Source of the DNA: Lancefieldella rimae ATCC 49626
GTDB taxonomy: Bacteria > Actinomycetota > Coriobacteriia > Coriobacteriales > Atopobiaceae
Reading direction: 5' to 3'
Assembly: GCF_000174015.1 (NCBI RefSeq)
Contig: NZ_ACFE01000001.1
Coordinates: forward strand, 1 to 64,000
Length of the DNA stretch: 64,000 nucleotides
In this document: piece after piece, positions 46,572 to 58,615 of the stretch
How the letters are laid out: every line of letters starts with the position of its first letter
How positions within the stretch are numbered: the stretch's first letter is position 1
The notes under the pieces: generated by a model
Seen by the model: the letters and a program-made list of their open reading frames with translations, nothing else
Database searches by the model: none
What the model was told of the DNA's origin: nothing
Position numbers and translations under genes: made by a program

Positions 46572-47950
46572 TGTTTAACAGCCTGCAAGATCGCCTCAAA
46601 AACACTTTTGACGCGCTGCGTGGCAAGGGTCGTCTTACGGAGGATGACATAAATGTCGCCATGCGTGAAATCCGTATGGCCCTTCTTGAGGCCGATGTTA
46701 ACTATCGCGTGGTTAAGAATTTTGTCGCCCGCTGCAAAGAGCAATGTCTGACGGCTGAGGTGCTTGATTCGCTGTCTCCCGCCCAAAACGTCGTGCGTAT
46801 CGTACTTAATGAGTTGACATCCCTTTTGGGATCTACCGAGTCAAAGCTTACGCTGGCTCAAAACCGCATTCCCAACGTTATCATGCTTGTGGGTCTTCAG
46901 GGTTCGGGAAAAACTACTGCAGCAGCGAAGCTTGCGTATCTTTTGAAATCCGAGGGAAAACATCCGCTTTTAGCGGCCTGTGACGTACACCGTCCTGCGG
47001 CGGCAGATCAGCTTGAGACTCTTGGCTCAGAAATTGAAGTACCGGTGTATCGCGGAGACGGACGTGATGCCGTGGCCATCGCGTCTGCGTCCATTCAGCA
47101 AGCCGTTGATAACATGAACGACATCGTGATTGTCGATACCGCCGGTCGTCTTCAGATTGATGAAGAAATGATGCAGGAGGCTGTTGCCATCAAGCAGGCA
47201 GTCAAACCCGATCAGATTCTCATGGTTGTGGACGCCATGACCGGACAAGACATCGTGAACGTCGTAACCACGTTTGCCGAACGCGTGGATTTTGACGGCG
47301 TCATCATGTCAAAACTTGACGGCGACGCCCGTGGCGGCGGAGCTTTGTCTGTTCGAGAAGTTACCGGTAAACCCGTAAAGTTTGTTTCCATGGGCGAGAA
47401 GCCCGATTCGCTTGAGGTCTTCCATCCGGATCGCATGGCAAAGCGCATTCTTGGTATGGGCGATGTCATCTCCATCGTTGAGCAGGCCCAGAAAAATGCC
47501 GATGAGAAGCAAGTTGAGGATGCGGAGCGTATGCTTCGTGAAGGCTTTACCATGGACGATCTGCTCGCTCAAATGCAGCAGATTCGTAAAATGGGTGGTC
47601 TTGCAAAGCTGATCGGTGCTCTTCCCGGTGGAGATCGTTTGATGTCTCAGCAAGGAGGGCTTGACGATAGTTCTCTTGGACGTATTGAAGCCATCATTCA
47701 CTCCATGACAAAAGAAGAGCGGATGCGGCCTAAGATCATTAACGGCCAGCGCCGCAGACGCATCTCGGATGGTTCCGGTCGTACCATTCAAGAGGTCAAT
47801 CAGCTTATTCGTCAGTGGGGCGAGATGAATAAGATGATGGGGAAGATGAGAGCCATGACGCAGAGCGGCAACGCTAAGAAAGGTCGTCGTCAAATGGAAG
47901 CCATGATGCGCAATATGGGCTTTGGAGGAGGACAGCTACCTAAGTTTTAA
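46571..47950 (+). CDS. ffh: Signal recognition particle protein Ffh
   Basis: 459 residues. GTPase NG domain with GLQGSGKTTAAAKLAY (~107), DVHRPAAADQLE, DTAGRLQ and SKLDGDARGGG; the C-terminal methionine-rich M domain binds the 4.5S RNA and signal peptides (MNKMMGKMRAMTQ...MEAMMRNMGFGGG). The matching RNA gene is not recognised in this window. One-base overlap with ftsY. Confidence 0.97.
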   Translation: MFNSLQDRLKNTFDALRGKGRLTEDDINVAMREIRMALLEADVNYRVVKNFVARCKEQCLTAEVLDSLSPAQNVVRIVLNELTSLLGSTESKLTLAQNRIPNVIMLVGLQGSGKTTAAAKLAYLLKSEGKHPLLAACDVHRPAAADQLETLGSEIEVPVYRGDGRDAVAIASASIQQAVDNMNDIVIVDTAGRLQIDEEMMQEAVAIKQAVKPDQILMVVDAMTGQDIVNVVTTFAERVDFDGVIMSKLDGDARGGGALSVREVTGKPVKFVSMGEKPDSLEVFHPDRMAKRILGMGDVISIVEQAQKNADEKQVEDAERMLREGFTMDDLLAQMQQIRKMGGLAKLIGALPGGDRLMSQQGGLDDSSLGRIEAIIHSMTKEERMRPKIINGQRRRRISDGSGRTIQEVNQLIRQWGEMNKMMGKMRAMTQSGNAKKGRRQMEAMMRNMGFGGGQLPKF

Positions 47951-47982
47951 TGCGACATGCGGAGCTTATGGATAGCCATGCG

Positions 47983-48186
47983 TTAGCGGCTCATGACGTA
48001 GGAAATAAGATATAGAATGTAAATATGAGCGGGGTAGAAGAGGTAGAAGAAGTATTTTGAGCCCCTACCGCGTTCTCCGTTATAGAGCATGATGGAGAAG
48101 ATCATCATCCACTCATAGTTTGTGGTGAAGAGATTACTGAAGGTCAATCCGGTTGAGACAATTGCGGCAAGTGCGATGGCTCCGCA
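47983..48186 (-). pseudogene. Remnant of a traX-family gene
   Basis: Between ffh and the L,D-transpeptidase gene (47951-48334, 384 bases without an intact gene), the minus strand codes 67 residues ending in a stop: [16 protein letters not shown]..., then [19 protein letters not shown] and [12 protein letters not shown]. This is the well-conserved C-terminus of TraX-family membrane proteins. An in-frame TAG precedes it at 48187-48189 and no start codon is seen, so the N-terminal ~150-200 residues are missing. TraX acetylates pilin in F plasmids; chromosomal relatives are of unknown role. Confidence 0.7.
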
Positions 48187-48256
48187 CTAAACCCATTCAA
48201 ACCTGCGAAGAACTTTCAGCTGAGCTTTCGTTATTCCAACGCATACGCAACATATA

Positions 48257-48293
48257 ACATCAGGACCATCTGTGGAACAGGTGGTCCTGATGT
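48257..48293 (-). terminator. Hairpin downstream of the L,D-transpeptidase gene
   Basis: Twelve-bp perfect stem ACATCAGGACCA (48257-48268) / TGGTCCTGATGT (48282-48293), 13-base loop. On the minus strand it is followed by TATATGTTG, a weak U-rich stretch, 42 bases past the stop of the leftward gene. Probably its terminator. Confidence 0.5.
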
Positions 48294-48334
48294 GAAAATG
48301 GAGCTTTTGATATGAATGATATGAACTTGTAACG

Positions 48335-50131
48335 CTAGTAATGGATGACGACGGGGTCTCCGTCTTTTGCGATATCAAAAAGTTTTTCAGCGTCGTCATA
48401 ACTGAGATTAATGCAGCCGTGGCTTCCGCCCGTCTTATAAATCTGTCCGCCGAAAGCACTACGCCACGGAGCGTTGTGGAAGCCTGCCTCCTGACCCTTG
48501 ACACCAAGCCAGAAATCAACCTTGGTATCCCAACCGGGACGTCCGGATTCATCATTGGGTCCAAGAAGTCGTGCACCACGAATATGGCTGGTAATATCCC
48601 AAACGCCTTCAGGTGTATTGTGATGACCATCAGGAATGCCGGTAACCACATCAGCTTCCCAGATGATTGAACCATTGTCATCGTAGAGGCGGGCGTGCTG
48701 CTCGGAAAGGTCAACGTCGATGTAGCGCTTACCCCAGTCCTGTTTGCCGGGGTCATAGGTAACGGCAGACTGAAGACAAGGAACATCCACGGTTGGTTGT
48801 GCCGATCCGCTCTTAATGGCATTGATAATGGCATCTGCCGTTGCGTCGCCATCGATGGACCAGCCGTAGTGACCGGCAGCGGCGGTTGTGATTTCTTTTC
48901 CGTCGGGACGTGTATAGGTACGGGCTGTTCCCTTGGAGTCAAGCTGTTTTGAGAGATCTCCATGGGCATAATCTTTAATTGCCTGCTCGTTGAGGGTTAC
49001 GTTGAGATTCTCATCAAAACTAATCCAAGAAGCTACCTGATCTGCCGTAATTGCACCGGCGTCATTGTTGCCAAGTTTAAGTTTTGGAGCTGCGGAAACA
49101 TAAGCATTTGCGGTTGCAATGGCGGTGTCAATTTCTTTGGCGCTTAAAACAACACTGTCGTCAAGCTTGATGTCTTTTTGAAGAGAATTGAATGCCTGTC
49201 CAACCTCTTGATCCACGGCATCGGGGGAGAGACGCATGGCTCGTGCTTGCTCAGACATCGTAAACTTTCCGGAAGCCGAGTCAAACGTAATGCCATTGTG
49301 GTCCTGCTCGCCTGCAGCGGCGGTACCCTTCTGTATAATCTCGTCAACATATGCTTTGAGCTTATCGTGATCATAAGAAGCGGTACCAACCGGCTTTAAG
49401 TCGCGAGACTTAAAGATTTCCATGGGCCATGCCCATATATTCTCTTGTGATTTGGCGCTTTCGGCGTACCCTTTACCATCGTAGGTAAGATTGATATCAG
49501 AGGCCTTAAGGGTAAGGTCAACTCCATTGCCGGAGATATGACCCGTATAGTTTGAAGCATCAGATTCAATTGAGGTTGCGAGAGCCGAAGTTGGCTTCAG
49601 CGAATAATCGGTGCCATATATTGTGGTATGTGGCAGGAAAATAAAATGAAAGAGAAGTACGCCTCCAAAATAAATCACCGTAAGTACGGCAAGAAAAACG
49701 ACGGGAATAAGCCAGAGCTTACGCTTCTTTCGAGGTGCTTTGTTCTCAGAGGTCTCAAGAGGTGGCATGTATACGGTTGCCCCATCGTCCAGACTCGTGG
49801 CTGTAGCGGTAGCTGAATCACCATCCGTATCGGAGGCGGCAAAGGTATTTGCGTCTATGTGGGGAAGAACGGACGTATCAATCTTGTAGCGCTCTACGCT
49901 TTGAATTGCGGTTGTGGCACTTTTGGCATCTTCAATGTGAGATGCATCAGTGTCAGATGCAGCGTTAGATTCTGATCCAGAGACCTTCTCGCCGGAGTCT
50001 GCGCCAAGTTCCTGGTGAGTCTCTTGATGAGAAGGGGCGGTTTCATCGGTATGAGATAGAGTTTCCTCGTCTGAAAGATGCTTTGGCTGGGATTCAAGAA
50101 TCTCATTACTGTCGGCAAAATGCTTAGCCAC
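48335..50131 (-). CDS. L,D-transpeptidase with peptidoglycan-binding domain
   Basis: 598 residues. A long acidic cytoplasmic N-terminus (~130 residues), one membrane segment (LWLIPVVFLAVLTVIYFGGVLLF in two parts about 138-165), a PG-binding (PG_binding_4/VanW-like) region, and a C-terminal YkuD domain ending in GGSHGCINLSYDDAEKLF with catalytic Cys573. Such enzymes form 3-3 cross-links in peptidoglycan or attach proteins to it. Single gene; its 3' end faces the traX remnant. Confidence 0.92.
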   Translation of the reverse strand: MAKHFADSNEILESQPKHLSDEETLSHTDETAPSHQETHQELGADSGEKVSGSESNAASDTDASHIEDAKSATTAIQSVERYKIDTSVLPHIDANTFAASDTDGDSATATATSLDDGATVYMPPLETSENKAPRKKRKLWLIPVVFLAVLTVIYFGGVLLFHFIFLPHTTIYGTDYSLKPTSALATSIESDASNYTGHISGNGVDLTLKASDINLTYDGKGYAESAKSQENIWAWPMEIFKSRDLKPVGTASYDHDKLKAYVDEIIQKGTAAAGEQDHNGITFDSASGKFTMSEQARAMRLSPDAVDQEVGQAFNSLQKDIKLDDSVVLSAKEIDTAIATANAYVSAAPKLKLGNNDAGAITADQVASWISFDENLNVTLNEQAIKDYAHGDLSKQLDSKGTARTYTRPDGKEITTAAAGHYGWSIDGDATADAIINAIKSGSAQPTVDVPCLQSAVTYDPGKQDWGKRYIDVDLSEQHARLYDDNGSIIWEADVVTGIPDGHHNTPEGVWDITSHIRGARLLGPNDESGRPGWDTKVDFWLGVKGQEAGFHNAPWRSAFGGQIYKTGGSHGCINLSYDDAEKLFDIAKDGDPVVIHY

Positions 50132-50252
50132 GCGAACTCCTGTCTAGCTCAAACTTTGGTGGTAAGGTACGTTTAGGATAGTTGTCGCACCAATACGCTA
50201 TTCTAAGATATTTAGGTGGGCTTTTATTTGGAAATCTTGAGGAGAATGTGTT

Positions 50253-51131
50253 GTGAAAAAGTTTCGTGTGAAAAACGTAGACTCATTTGAGGATTCGGAG
50301 GTTGGTGTATACGCCCATCTTACCAACAATCAACTGCGCAATCGTCTTGATCCGGCTCATTCGGTAATGATCTGTGAAAGTCCTTTTGTGGTTGAAGTTG
50401 CCTTGCAAACCGGACAAGTTCCATATAGTTTTTTGACAGATACTGCACATATTCTTCAAGCTTCAGAAATTCTTGAGCGTTGTGGATGGCACCGGTGTAC
50501 ACAGGACCAAAACGTTATTCCGCTTTTAGTGATGCCTCCACAAGAGTTGGAGCGTTTGGTGGGCTATAAGATCACGCGTGGCTTACTTACTGCTATGGAG
50601 CGCCCACAGGGAGCTTCAATCACTGAGACTCTTGGCAAAGCGCGCACGGTTGCGGTGCTTGAAAATCTTGTGGACGTAAGCAATGTGGGAGCGGTTTTCA
50701 GAAATGCTGCAGCGCTTGATGTGGATGCGGTTTTGTTGGCACCACATTGTGCTGACCATCTGGCTCGGCGGGCAATTCGTGTGTCAATGGGTACGGTATT
50801 TCAGGTACCCTGGGCGCACGTGCCGGAGGAGCTTTGGGTTGAAGGTCTTATGCACATGCTTCATGAGGAAGGTTTTATTACTACGGCGCTTGCACTGACG
50901 GATACGGCAGTTCCTCTCACGGACATCAAGCGTACTTCTTCGTTGGGAAAACACGCATTGTTTTTTGGTTCGGAAGGATACGGTCTTGATCAACGCACTA
51001 TTGAGGCCTGCGATCAAACGGCAATTATTCCGATGTCTCATGCGGTGGATTCGCTTAACGTGGCCGCTTCAAGTGCCGTTGCGTTTTGGGAGCTCTTTGC
51101 AAGGAAGGAGCAAGCGGTAGTGCCCTTATAG
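50253..51131 (+). CDS. SpoU/TrmH-family RNA 2'-O-methyltransferase
   Basis: 292 residues. GTG start with AGGAG eight bases upstream. SpoU motifs: ENLVDVSNVGAVFRNAAAL (motif 1), FFGSEGYGLDQRT (motif 2) and IPMSHAVDSLNVAASSAVAFWELF (motif 3), the trefoil-knot SAM site. The N-terminal ~120 residues probably bind RNA. Target (tRNA or rRNA) unclear. Its last six bases overlap the convergent glycosyltransferase gene. Confidence 0.93.
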   Translation: MKKFRVKNVDSFEDSEVGVYAHLTNNQLRNRLDPAHSVMICESPFVVEVALQTGQVPYSFLTDTAHILQASEILERCGWHRCTQDQNVIPLLVMPPQELERLVGYKITRGLLTAMERPQGASITETLGKARTVAVLENLVDVSNVGAVFRNAAALDVDAVLLAPHCADHLARRAIRVSMGTVFQVPWAHVPEELWVEGLMHMLHEEGFITTALALTDTAVPLTDIKRTSSLGKHALFFGSEGYGLDQRTIEACDQTAIIPMSHAVDSLNVAASSAVAFWELFARKEQAVVPL

Positions 51132-52271
51132 GTTGCTGCCGCCCAGCTTGCTATAGGTATCAATGACGCGCACCCGTGTTGTTGATCCCGGTGGGCATAC
51201 GCGGTCAAACAGCGGCAAGATGCCGCGGAAAATAATGCCCGACTGAACACGATGTGCAAGACCCTTGGCGGTTCTTCTCGATTCTTCCAGTTGCGAGCGG
51301 AGCTCTTCAAGATAGGGAGAACGGCGTGCGTAGAACCAAAAAAGCCCTGCCAGATCGGAGTTGGGATACAACCAGGGGCGGTTGTCGGGTCCGGCGTAAT
51401 GTACGATGCAGAGGTCTGAGCGAGCTTCGTCGTACTCCTCGCGAACGTCTTTTGGAGCCTGTGCCACAATGTGTGTGCGGCGTAAGAACTGCCAGTCTGC
51501 AAGGTAGTTCCACTTCATGGGGATGCGCAGGTAATGGCCATTAATCAAGCGATTCAGCACGTCCTGATCAAGCCAGCGCCAGTTGCGCATGGTGGCAACT
51601 TTGAGAAACTCTTCGGGAGCAATGGAAGTGCGGATTTCGGCAAGGTTCATCAAGATAACGCCCGCTTGGAAGTAGTCATGCGGATCGTTCATGCCGAGCT
51701 CATCTTTAAGGTATGGACCCACAGTCGAATCGTAGCCGTCAATCTGACCGATGGTATCGGCATCGCGTGTGGCCGCTACAAGGTATCCCGTAACATCAAT
51801 GTCAAAAAGTTCTGCAACATCGTGGTTGACGACCAAATCAGAATCAAGATAGACAGCCTTGGCAACGTTTGGTAGAAGCGATGGTGCCAAAAGGCGAAAA
51901 TAGGTCTCGGGGCGAAAATGGCCGTGATGAGGAAGTTCAATATCACCCAAAGCCGCATCAACATCCAGAAAACCGATGCCTACATTGGGCGTCACCTGAC
52001 ACTGGCGCGTTAAGGTAATCATGCTTGTGGGTGAGAGATCACGCGTGAGCACGATTACGTCATAATTGCGATTTAAGCTGGCGTTTTCAATGATTGACTG
52101 TACGGCAACAGAGAGATACGGCACAAAGTTATCGCTACAGGCAAAGACAAGCACCACGTCATCAAGGGCAAGTCCCAACTCATCAGATGAGCTGGCAAGC
52201 ATTGCGCCCGGAAGCGGACTGCGGTTGGTGGCGAAGCTCCGCGGAGGAGTTGTTTTGCGTAGTTTTCTCAT
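51126..52271 (-). CDS. Glycosyltransferase family 8
   Basis: 381 residues. GT-A fold of family 8: FACSDNFVPYLSVAVQSIIENAS near residue 40 and AVYLDSDLVVNHDVAELFDID with the metal-binding DxD. WNYLADWQFL and VHYAGPDNRPW are further GT8 segments (the latter with the C-terminal His). Such enzymes transfer glucose or galactose to surface polysaccharides, lipooligosaccharide or serine-rich glycoproteins. No signal peptide; cytoplasmic. No other sugar genes adjoin it, so the acceptor is unknown. Confidence 0.9.
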   Translation of the reverse strand: MRKLRKTTPPRSFATNRSPLPGAMLASSSDELGLALDDVVLVFACSDNFVPYLSVAVQSIIENASLNRNYDVIVLTRDLSPTSMITLTRQCQVTPNVGIGFLDVDAALGDIELPHHGHFRPETYFRLLAPSLLPNVAKAVYLDSDLVVNHDVAELFDIDVTGYLVAATRDADTIGQIDGYDSTVGPYLKDELGMNDPHDYFQAGVILMNLAEIRTSIAPEEFLKVATMRNWRWLDQDVLNRLINGHYLRIPMKWNYLADWQFLRRTHIVAQAPKDVREEYDEARSDLCIVHYAGPDNRPWLYPNSDLAGLFWFYARRSPYLEELRSQLEESRRTAKGLAHRVQSGIIFRGILPLFDRVCPPGSTTRVRVIDTYSKLGGSNL

Positions 52272-52288
52272 GTATCAAACTTTAGCAC

Positions 52289-53131
52289 TTACGCGCCAAA
52301 TAAGGTTGCGGCGTTGGTAATTACTTCATCTTGTACGTCATATCCGCGAGCTTGACTCAACCCCCTGCAGGCTCGCTCTATGCCGGCGAGAAGATCCTCG
52401 ATGCTGCATGCTGGATGTTCAGACGAAGGCAGATCTGTTTCCGTAAGCAAGCGATCTGCCGGGTAGACCTTTGCGTACTCACGTCCTTTGCCGGTCTTGA
52501 GACTCTTCTCGCCAACGGAAAACCAGCAGCCGGCTAAAATGGCGCGATGCAGTTGATTCGATGAGCCACTGAACCAGTGCAAAATGGCTCGGCACCTGTT
52601 AAGCGCTTTGGTTTCTTCTAGCACATCGAGCACCGCATCAACACTTTTGACTGCGTGAATCGAAAGAATTTTGGGTGCGTCGTCGGCAGGGATTTGAGCG
52701 ACTTTGCGACAGATGCTTTTGAACGCATGAAGCTGGCGCTTTCGCACTTCGGCATCATTGAAGCGAGAAGAGAAATCCAAGCCAATTTCACCAATAAAGC
52801 GCACGTCAGATATGGTGTCGAGCATCATTTCTATATCGGCCTTACTTACCCGACCATCCGCAATCCACCACGGATGGGCTCCTATGCCAATACGGATTCC
52901 CGGTGCGGTTGGTTGGTTGGCTCTACCGGTGAGCATTTTGGAAGTGTTGGAAAAATCGGTAGGAGAGACCCCACAGGAAAAGAAACCGAAGTTATGAGAC
53001 GCGGCACTTCTCGCCACCTCACCTGCGGTAGGCATAAGATCTAGGTGCACGTGAGCGTCGAAGTAATCAAGTGCGGCAATGTCTTGAGCAAACACGGTGT
53101 TGCTTTGAGAGGTTATGGGTTCGTTATACAC
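52289..53131 (-). CDS. TatD-family metal-dependent hydrolase
   Basis: 280 residues. Amidohydrolase-type metal site: DAHVHLDL (HxH), IGEIGLDF (Glu), ILSIHAVKS (His), ILHWFSGS (His) and LTETDLPSSE (Asp). TatD proteins act as DNases or other phosphodiesterases. GTG start with GAGGA six bases upstream; overlaps the tcdA gene by eight bases, so the two are co-translated. Confidence 0.88.
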   Translation of the reverse strand: MYNEPITSQSNTVFAQDIAALDYFDAHVHLDLMPTAGEVARSAASHNFGFFSCGVSPTDFSNTSKMLTGRANQPTAPGIRIGIGAHPWWIADGRVSKADIEMMLDTISDVRFIGEIGLDFSSRFNDAEVRKRQLHAFKSICRKVAQIPADDAPKILSIHAVKSVDAVLDVLEETKALNRCRAILHWFSGSSNQLHRAILAGCWFSVGEKSLKTGKGREYAKVYPADRLLTETDLPSSEHPACSIEDLLAGIERACRGLSQARGYDVQDEVITNAATLFGA

Positions 53132-53873
53132 GATTTTCCTCGCTTTGGTTCAGACCCGTCAGATGCAAGATGACATCGCTTGCAATCAACTGTCCCATGA
53201 TGGGTGGAATATAGGACATGGTACCAAGTTGCGCAGCCTTGCCTTCAGCGTCTTTAGGTGCGAGAACCTCTCGTGCCGGCTCGGGCGAATATACCACGCG
53301 AAAATCGCTCAGACCGCGCTTGCGAGACTCTTTGCGCATAATGCGCGCCAAGGCATCGTCATGAGTTTGGGAGAGCATGGAGACCTTAAGTAATTCGGGA
53401 TGTATCTTGTTGGCGCCTCCCATGCTGGAAATAAAATACACACCCCTCTCCTGAGCCCAGCGGGCTGCCGCAAGCTTTGCAGATACGGTATCGATGGCAT
53501 CCACAAGTACATCGGGATGGGGAAGTGTATCAAGCAGCGTAGACGTGTTGTCTTTGAGAAGAAACGCATCGAGGGTTTTCACCTTAGCAGCAGGATTGAT
53601 GTCTAAAATGAGGTTACGGGTAGCATCCGTCTTTTTTTGGCCCAAGGTATGCACAAAGGCGATGGCCTGCCGGTTGAGATTACTCGCTTCCACGGTATCA
53701 GCGTCTACCAGTACAAAGTGACCAATCCCTCCGCGCGCAAGTGCTTCTACGCAATTTGACCCGACGCCTCCAAGGCCAAGCACCATGACGCAGGCACTTT
53801 CAAGACGAGCAAGACGTTCGTGTCCAAGAATCAGCTCAAGCCGTGCTGTTGCGTTTGGGATCTGCTCTGCCAT
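53124..53873 (-). CDS. tcdA: tRNA threonylcarbamoyladenosine dehydratase
   Basis: 249 residues, ThiF/MoeB/HesA (E1-like) fold. GLGGVGSNCVEALARGGIG is the ATP-binding loop and LVDADTVEASNLNRQ the following acidic segment; DAIDTVSAKLAA is also typical. TcdA (YgdL) cyclises t6A to ct6A at position 37 of ANN-decoding tRNAs. Other E1-like enzymes are possible, but length and motifs suit TcdA. First gene of a pair with the TatD gene. Confidence 0.88.
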   Translation of the reverse strand: MAEQIPNATARLELILGHERLARLESACVMVLGLGGVGSNCVEALARGGIGHFVLVDADTVEASNLNRQAIAFVHTLGQKKTDATRNLILDINPAAKVKTLDAFLLKDNTSTLLDTLPHPDVLVDAIDTVSAKLAAARWAQERGVYFISSMGGANKIHPELLKVSMLSQTHDDALARIMRKESRKRGLSDFRVVYSPEPAREVLAPKDAEGKAAQLGTMSYIPPIMGQLIASDVILHLTGLNQSEENRV

Positions 53874-53933
53874 AGGTCTCCTTGGGTAGAAATAACTGCT
53901 GCTTAGTATACCTTTTAAGCATACAGTTTTATC

Positions 53934-55652
53934 CTACTGTTCAAGGGTGTAGAGAGCCTTAAAGTAATCGTCATGGGCCATAAGCTCATCGAAGGTTCCC
54001 TGTTCAACAAGGCGTCCATCCTTCATCACCAGGATCTCGTCAAACTTTGTAAGCTGAGCTTCCTCTAAGCTGTGTGTGATTACAATGCGAGTGGTATCTG
54101 TGAGGTTTGTGATTGAGCTGATAATTTGGTCTGCAGTCGCATGATCAAGGGCAGATGTAGCCTCATCCAAAAGGAGCACTTTTGAACCTTTGAGCAGGCT
54201 TCTGGCAATGCAGATCCTCTGGCGCTCTCCACCGGAAAGATTGGAGCCGCCTTCACCACAACGGTAATCAAGACCGTTCTTTTCGATAAATTCGGCGAGA
54301 CCAGCGCGCCTGCAGGCGTCCATAACGGCATCTTCAGGATGGTTTCCGAACATGGTAATGTTGTCCTGTATAGAAGCATTAAACAGGAAGTTTTCCTGCT
54401 GCACGAGAGAGACGTTTTGATAGAGTGATTTCTTGTTGATACCTTTAAGTTCAAGTCCATCATAGAAGATGTTGCCTTGATACGTTAAATAGCCTCCCAT
54501 GAGTAGGTTAAACAGCGTAGATTTTCCAGAGCCCGAGGCACCTACAATGGCATAACTCTTTTTGGGAGCAAATTCTACTGTGATATCCCGCAGTACAGGC
54601 GCATCCTCTTCGTAGGAGAAAGAGAGGCCGCTTACGGTAATCCCGTGTTCTACTGTATTTAATTCGTCTGCTCCCTCGGATTCTTTGTTACTGGCAAGAA
54701 GATCTGCAAACTTTGAAATCAAATCATTTGATGCCTTACGTGCCGCAAGTATAGGAGGTATGGTTTGAAGAGGGAGACTGATGTAATTCATAAGCAACGT
54801 TGCCATAAGAATGACACCAGGGGTAACACCTTGGTTTGTGATGCAGAGGTATGTACCGGCAATAAGTACAGCCCATTGGGAGAGGCCAAATGCGCTCCAG
54901 CTGAGAATGTTGATAAAAATTGAGGTTCTTCTACGTTCTCTCTTAGTAGTTTCAAGTGCACTATTATCCGCTTTGAAGAGTTTTAAGGCAGCCTTTGAGG
55001 CCCCGTAGGCTTTTATTAAAGGAAATCCTTTTACGAGATCGGATACTTGAGCGATAAATTCACTAGCTTTTTCTGACGATCTTTTCTGAATTTCACCAAG
55101 AGCGCCTCCCAGTTTTACGCTGATTATGAGAGGAAGAATTGAAGCTGCGATAGCTACAAGCGTTAAAGGTACGCTTTGCACTAGAAGCATGATGAGGGCT
55201 ACGACAAAAGAGATACTGTCAGCAGCTAGAGTAAACATGTCTTCGAGATACGTTGTTTCGATGGAGTTCAGATCATTAATAAGTGCAGATATATATGCAG
55301 AACTTCCATCCTGTTCGAAGGAGTTAATTCCCTTTTTGAGCATGTATTTGAAGGCGACGTTTCGATATGAATTGGCAGCATGATAGAGGTACTCAGGAAC
55401 AAAGTATCGGATGATAAATCTATTGACTATTGCTGTGACTGTTAGCATGGCAGCAAAGATGCAACCGCGTATAAAGTCATTCGTTGAGCCTGAGACGGCG
55501 GCATTCATAAGGACTGAAGTGATGTATGGAGAGCAGACAGTTACAAGATCGAAACTGGTCTTAAAGAAAAATGAGCCAAACAGTAGTCCCTTATTGTCCC
55601 AAAAAAGGCTTCGTCTGAGTTTATACTGAATCTCTTTTGCGTCGTCGTTCAT
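53934..55652 (-). CDS. Orphan ABC half-transporter (exporter type)
   Basis: 572 residues: membrane domain (six helices, about 20-300) and ATPase domain with GASGSGKSTLFNLLMGGY (Walker A), LSGGERQRICIARSL (signature), VLLLDEATSALD (Walker B with Glu) and ITHSLEE (switch His). All consensus residues present, so a homodimer is possible. No peptidase domain and no biosynthetic or immunity genes beside it. To the eye it is richer in A+T than its neighbours, with more ATA, AGA and TTT codons, and it has no GCGAGAAG copy, which together hint at transfer. The ATG at 55652 has AGAGG six bases upstream. Confidence 0.88.
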   Translation of the reverse strand: MNDDAKEIQYKLRRSLFWDNKGLLFGSFFFKTSFDLVTVCSPYITSVLMNAAVSGSTNDFIRGCIFAAMLTVTAIVNRFIIRYFVPEYLYHAANSYRNVAFKYMLKKGINSFEQDGSSAYISALINDLNSIETTYLEDMFTLAADSISFVVALIMLLVQSVPLTLVAIAASILPLIISVKLGGALGEIQKRSSEKASEFIAQVSDLVKGFPLIKAYGASKAALKLFKADNSALETTKRERRRTSIFINILSWSAFGLSQWAVLIAGTYLCITNQGVTPGVILMATLLMNYISLPLQTIPPILAARKASNDLISKFADLLASNKESEGADELNTVEHGITVSGLSFSYEEDAPVLRDITVEFAPKKSYAIVGASGSGKSTLFNLLMGGYLTYQGNIFYDGLELKGINKKSLYQNVSLVQQENFLFNASIQDNITMFGNHPEDAVMDACRRAGLAEFIEKNGLDYRCGEGGSNLSGGERQRICIARSLLKGSKVLLLDEATSALDHATADQIISSITNLTDTTRIVITHSLEEAQLTKFDEILVMKDGRLVEQGTFDELMAHDDYFKALYTLEQ

Positions 55653-55915
55653 ATAATCCCTCTCCAAGCTCTCTCAGCCATTGGTATATTCATTTCGAAT
55701 CTCCTTTTATGGAGAGATTTGAGTCTTGTTACGACAATACAAAGCTATCATTTTTTGGATTAGTTGCAGAATCTTGTAATAGATTTGTAATGCCACTGAA
55801 AACGTGAGGATTATCTTGTTCTTAGACCTTTTCGAAGTACACTTATCTACATACACTATACTGTTCTGCTAGCTAGTCCCAACGTTATTCGAAGCATGTG
55901 AAAGGCGTATATACC

Positions 55916-58603
<2,688 letters not shown>

Positions 58604-58615
58604 ATGAGGTGTATT

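Noticed and set aside
55653-55915. Possible T-box leader upstream of valS
   Set aside because: The conserved AGGGTGGNACCGCG segment and an antiterminator/terminator pair are not present.
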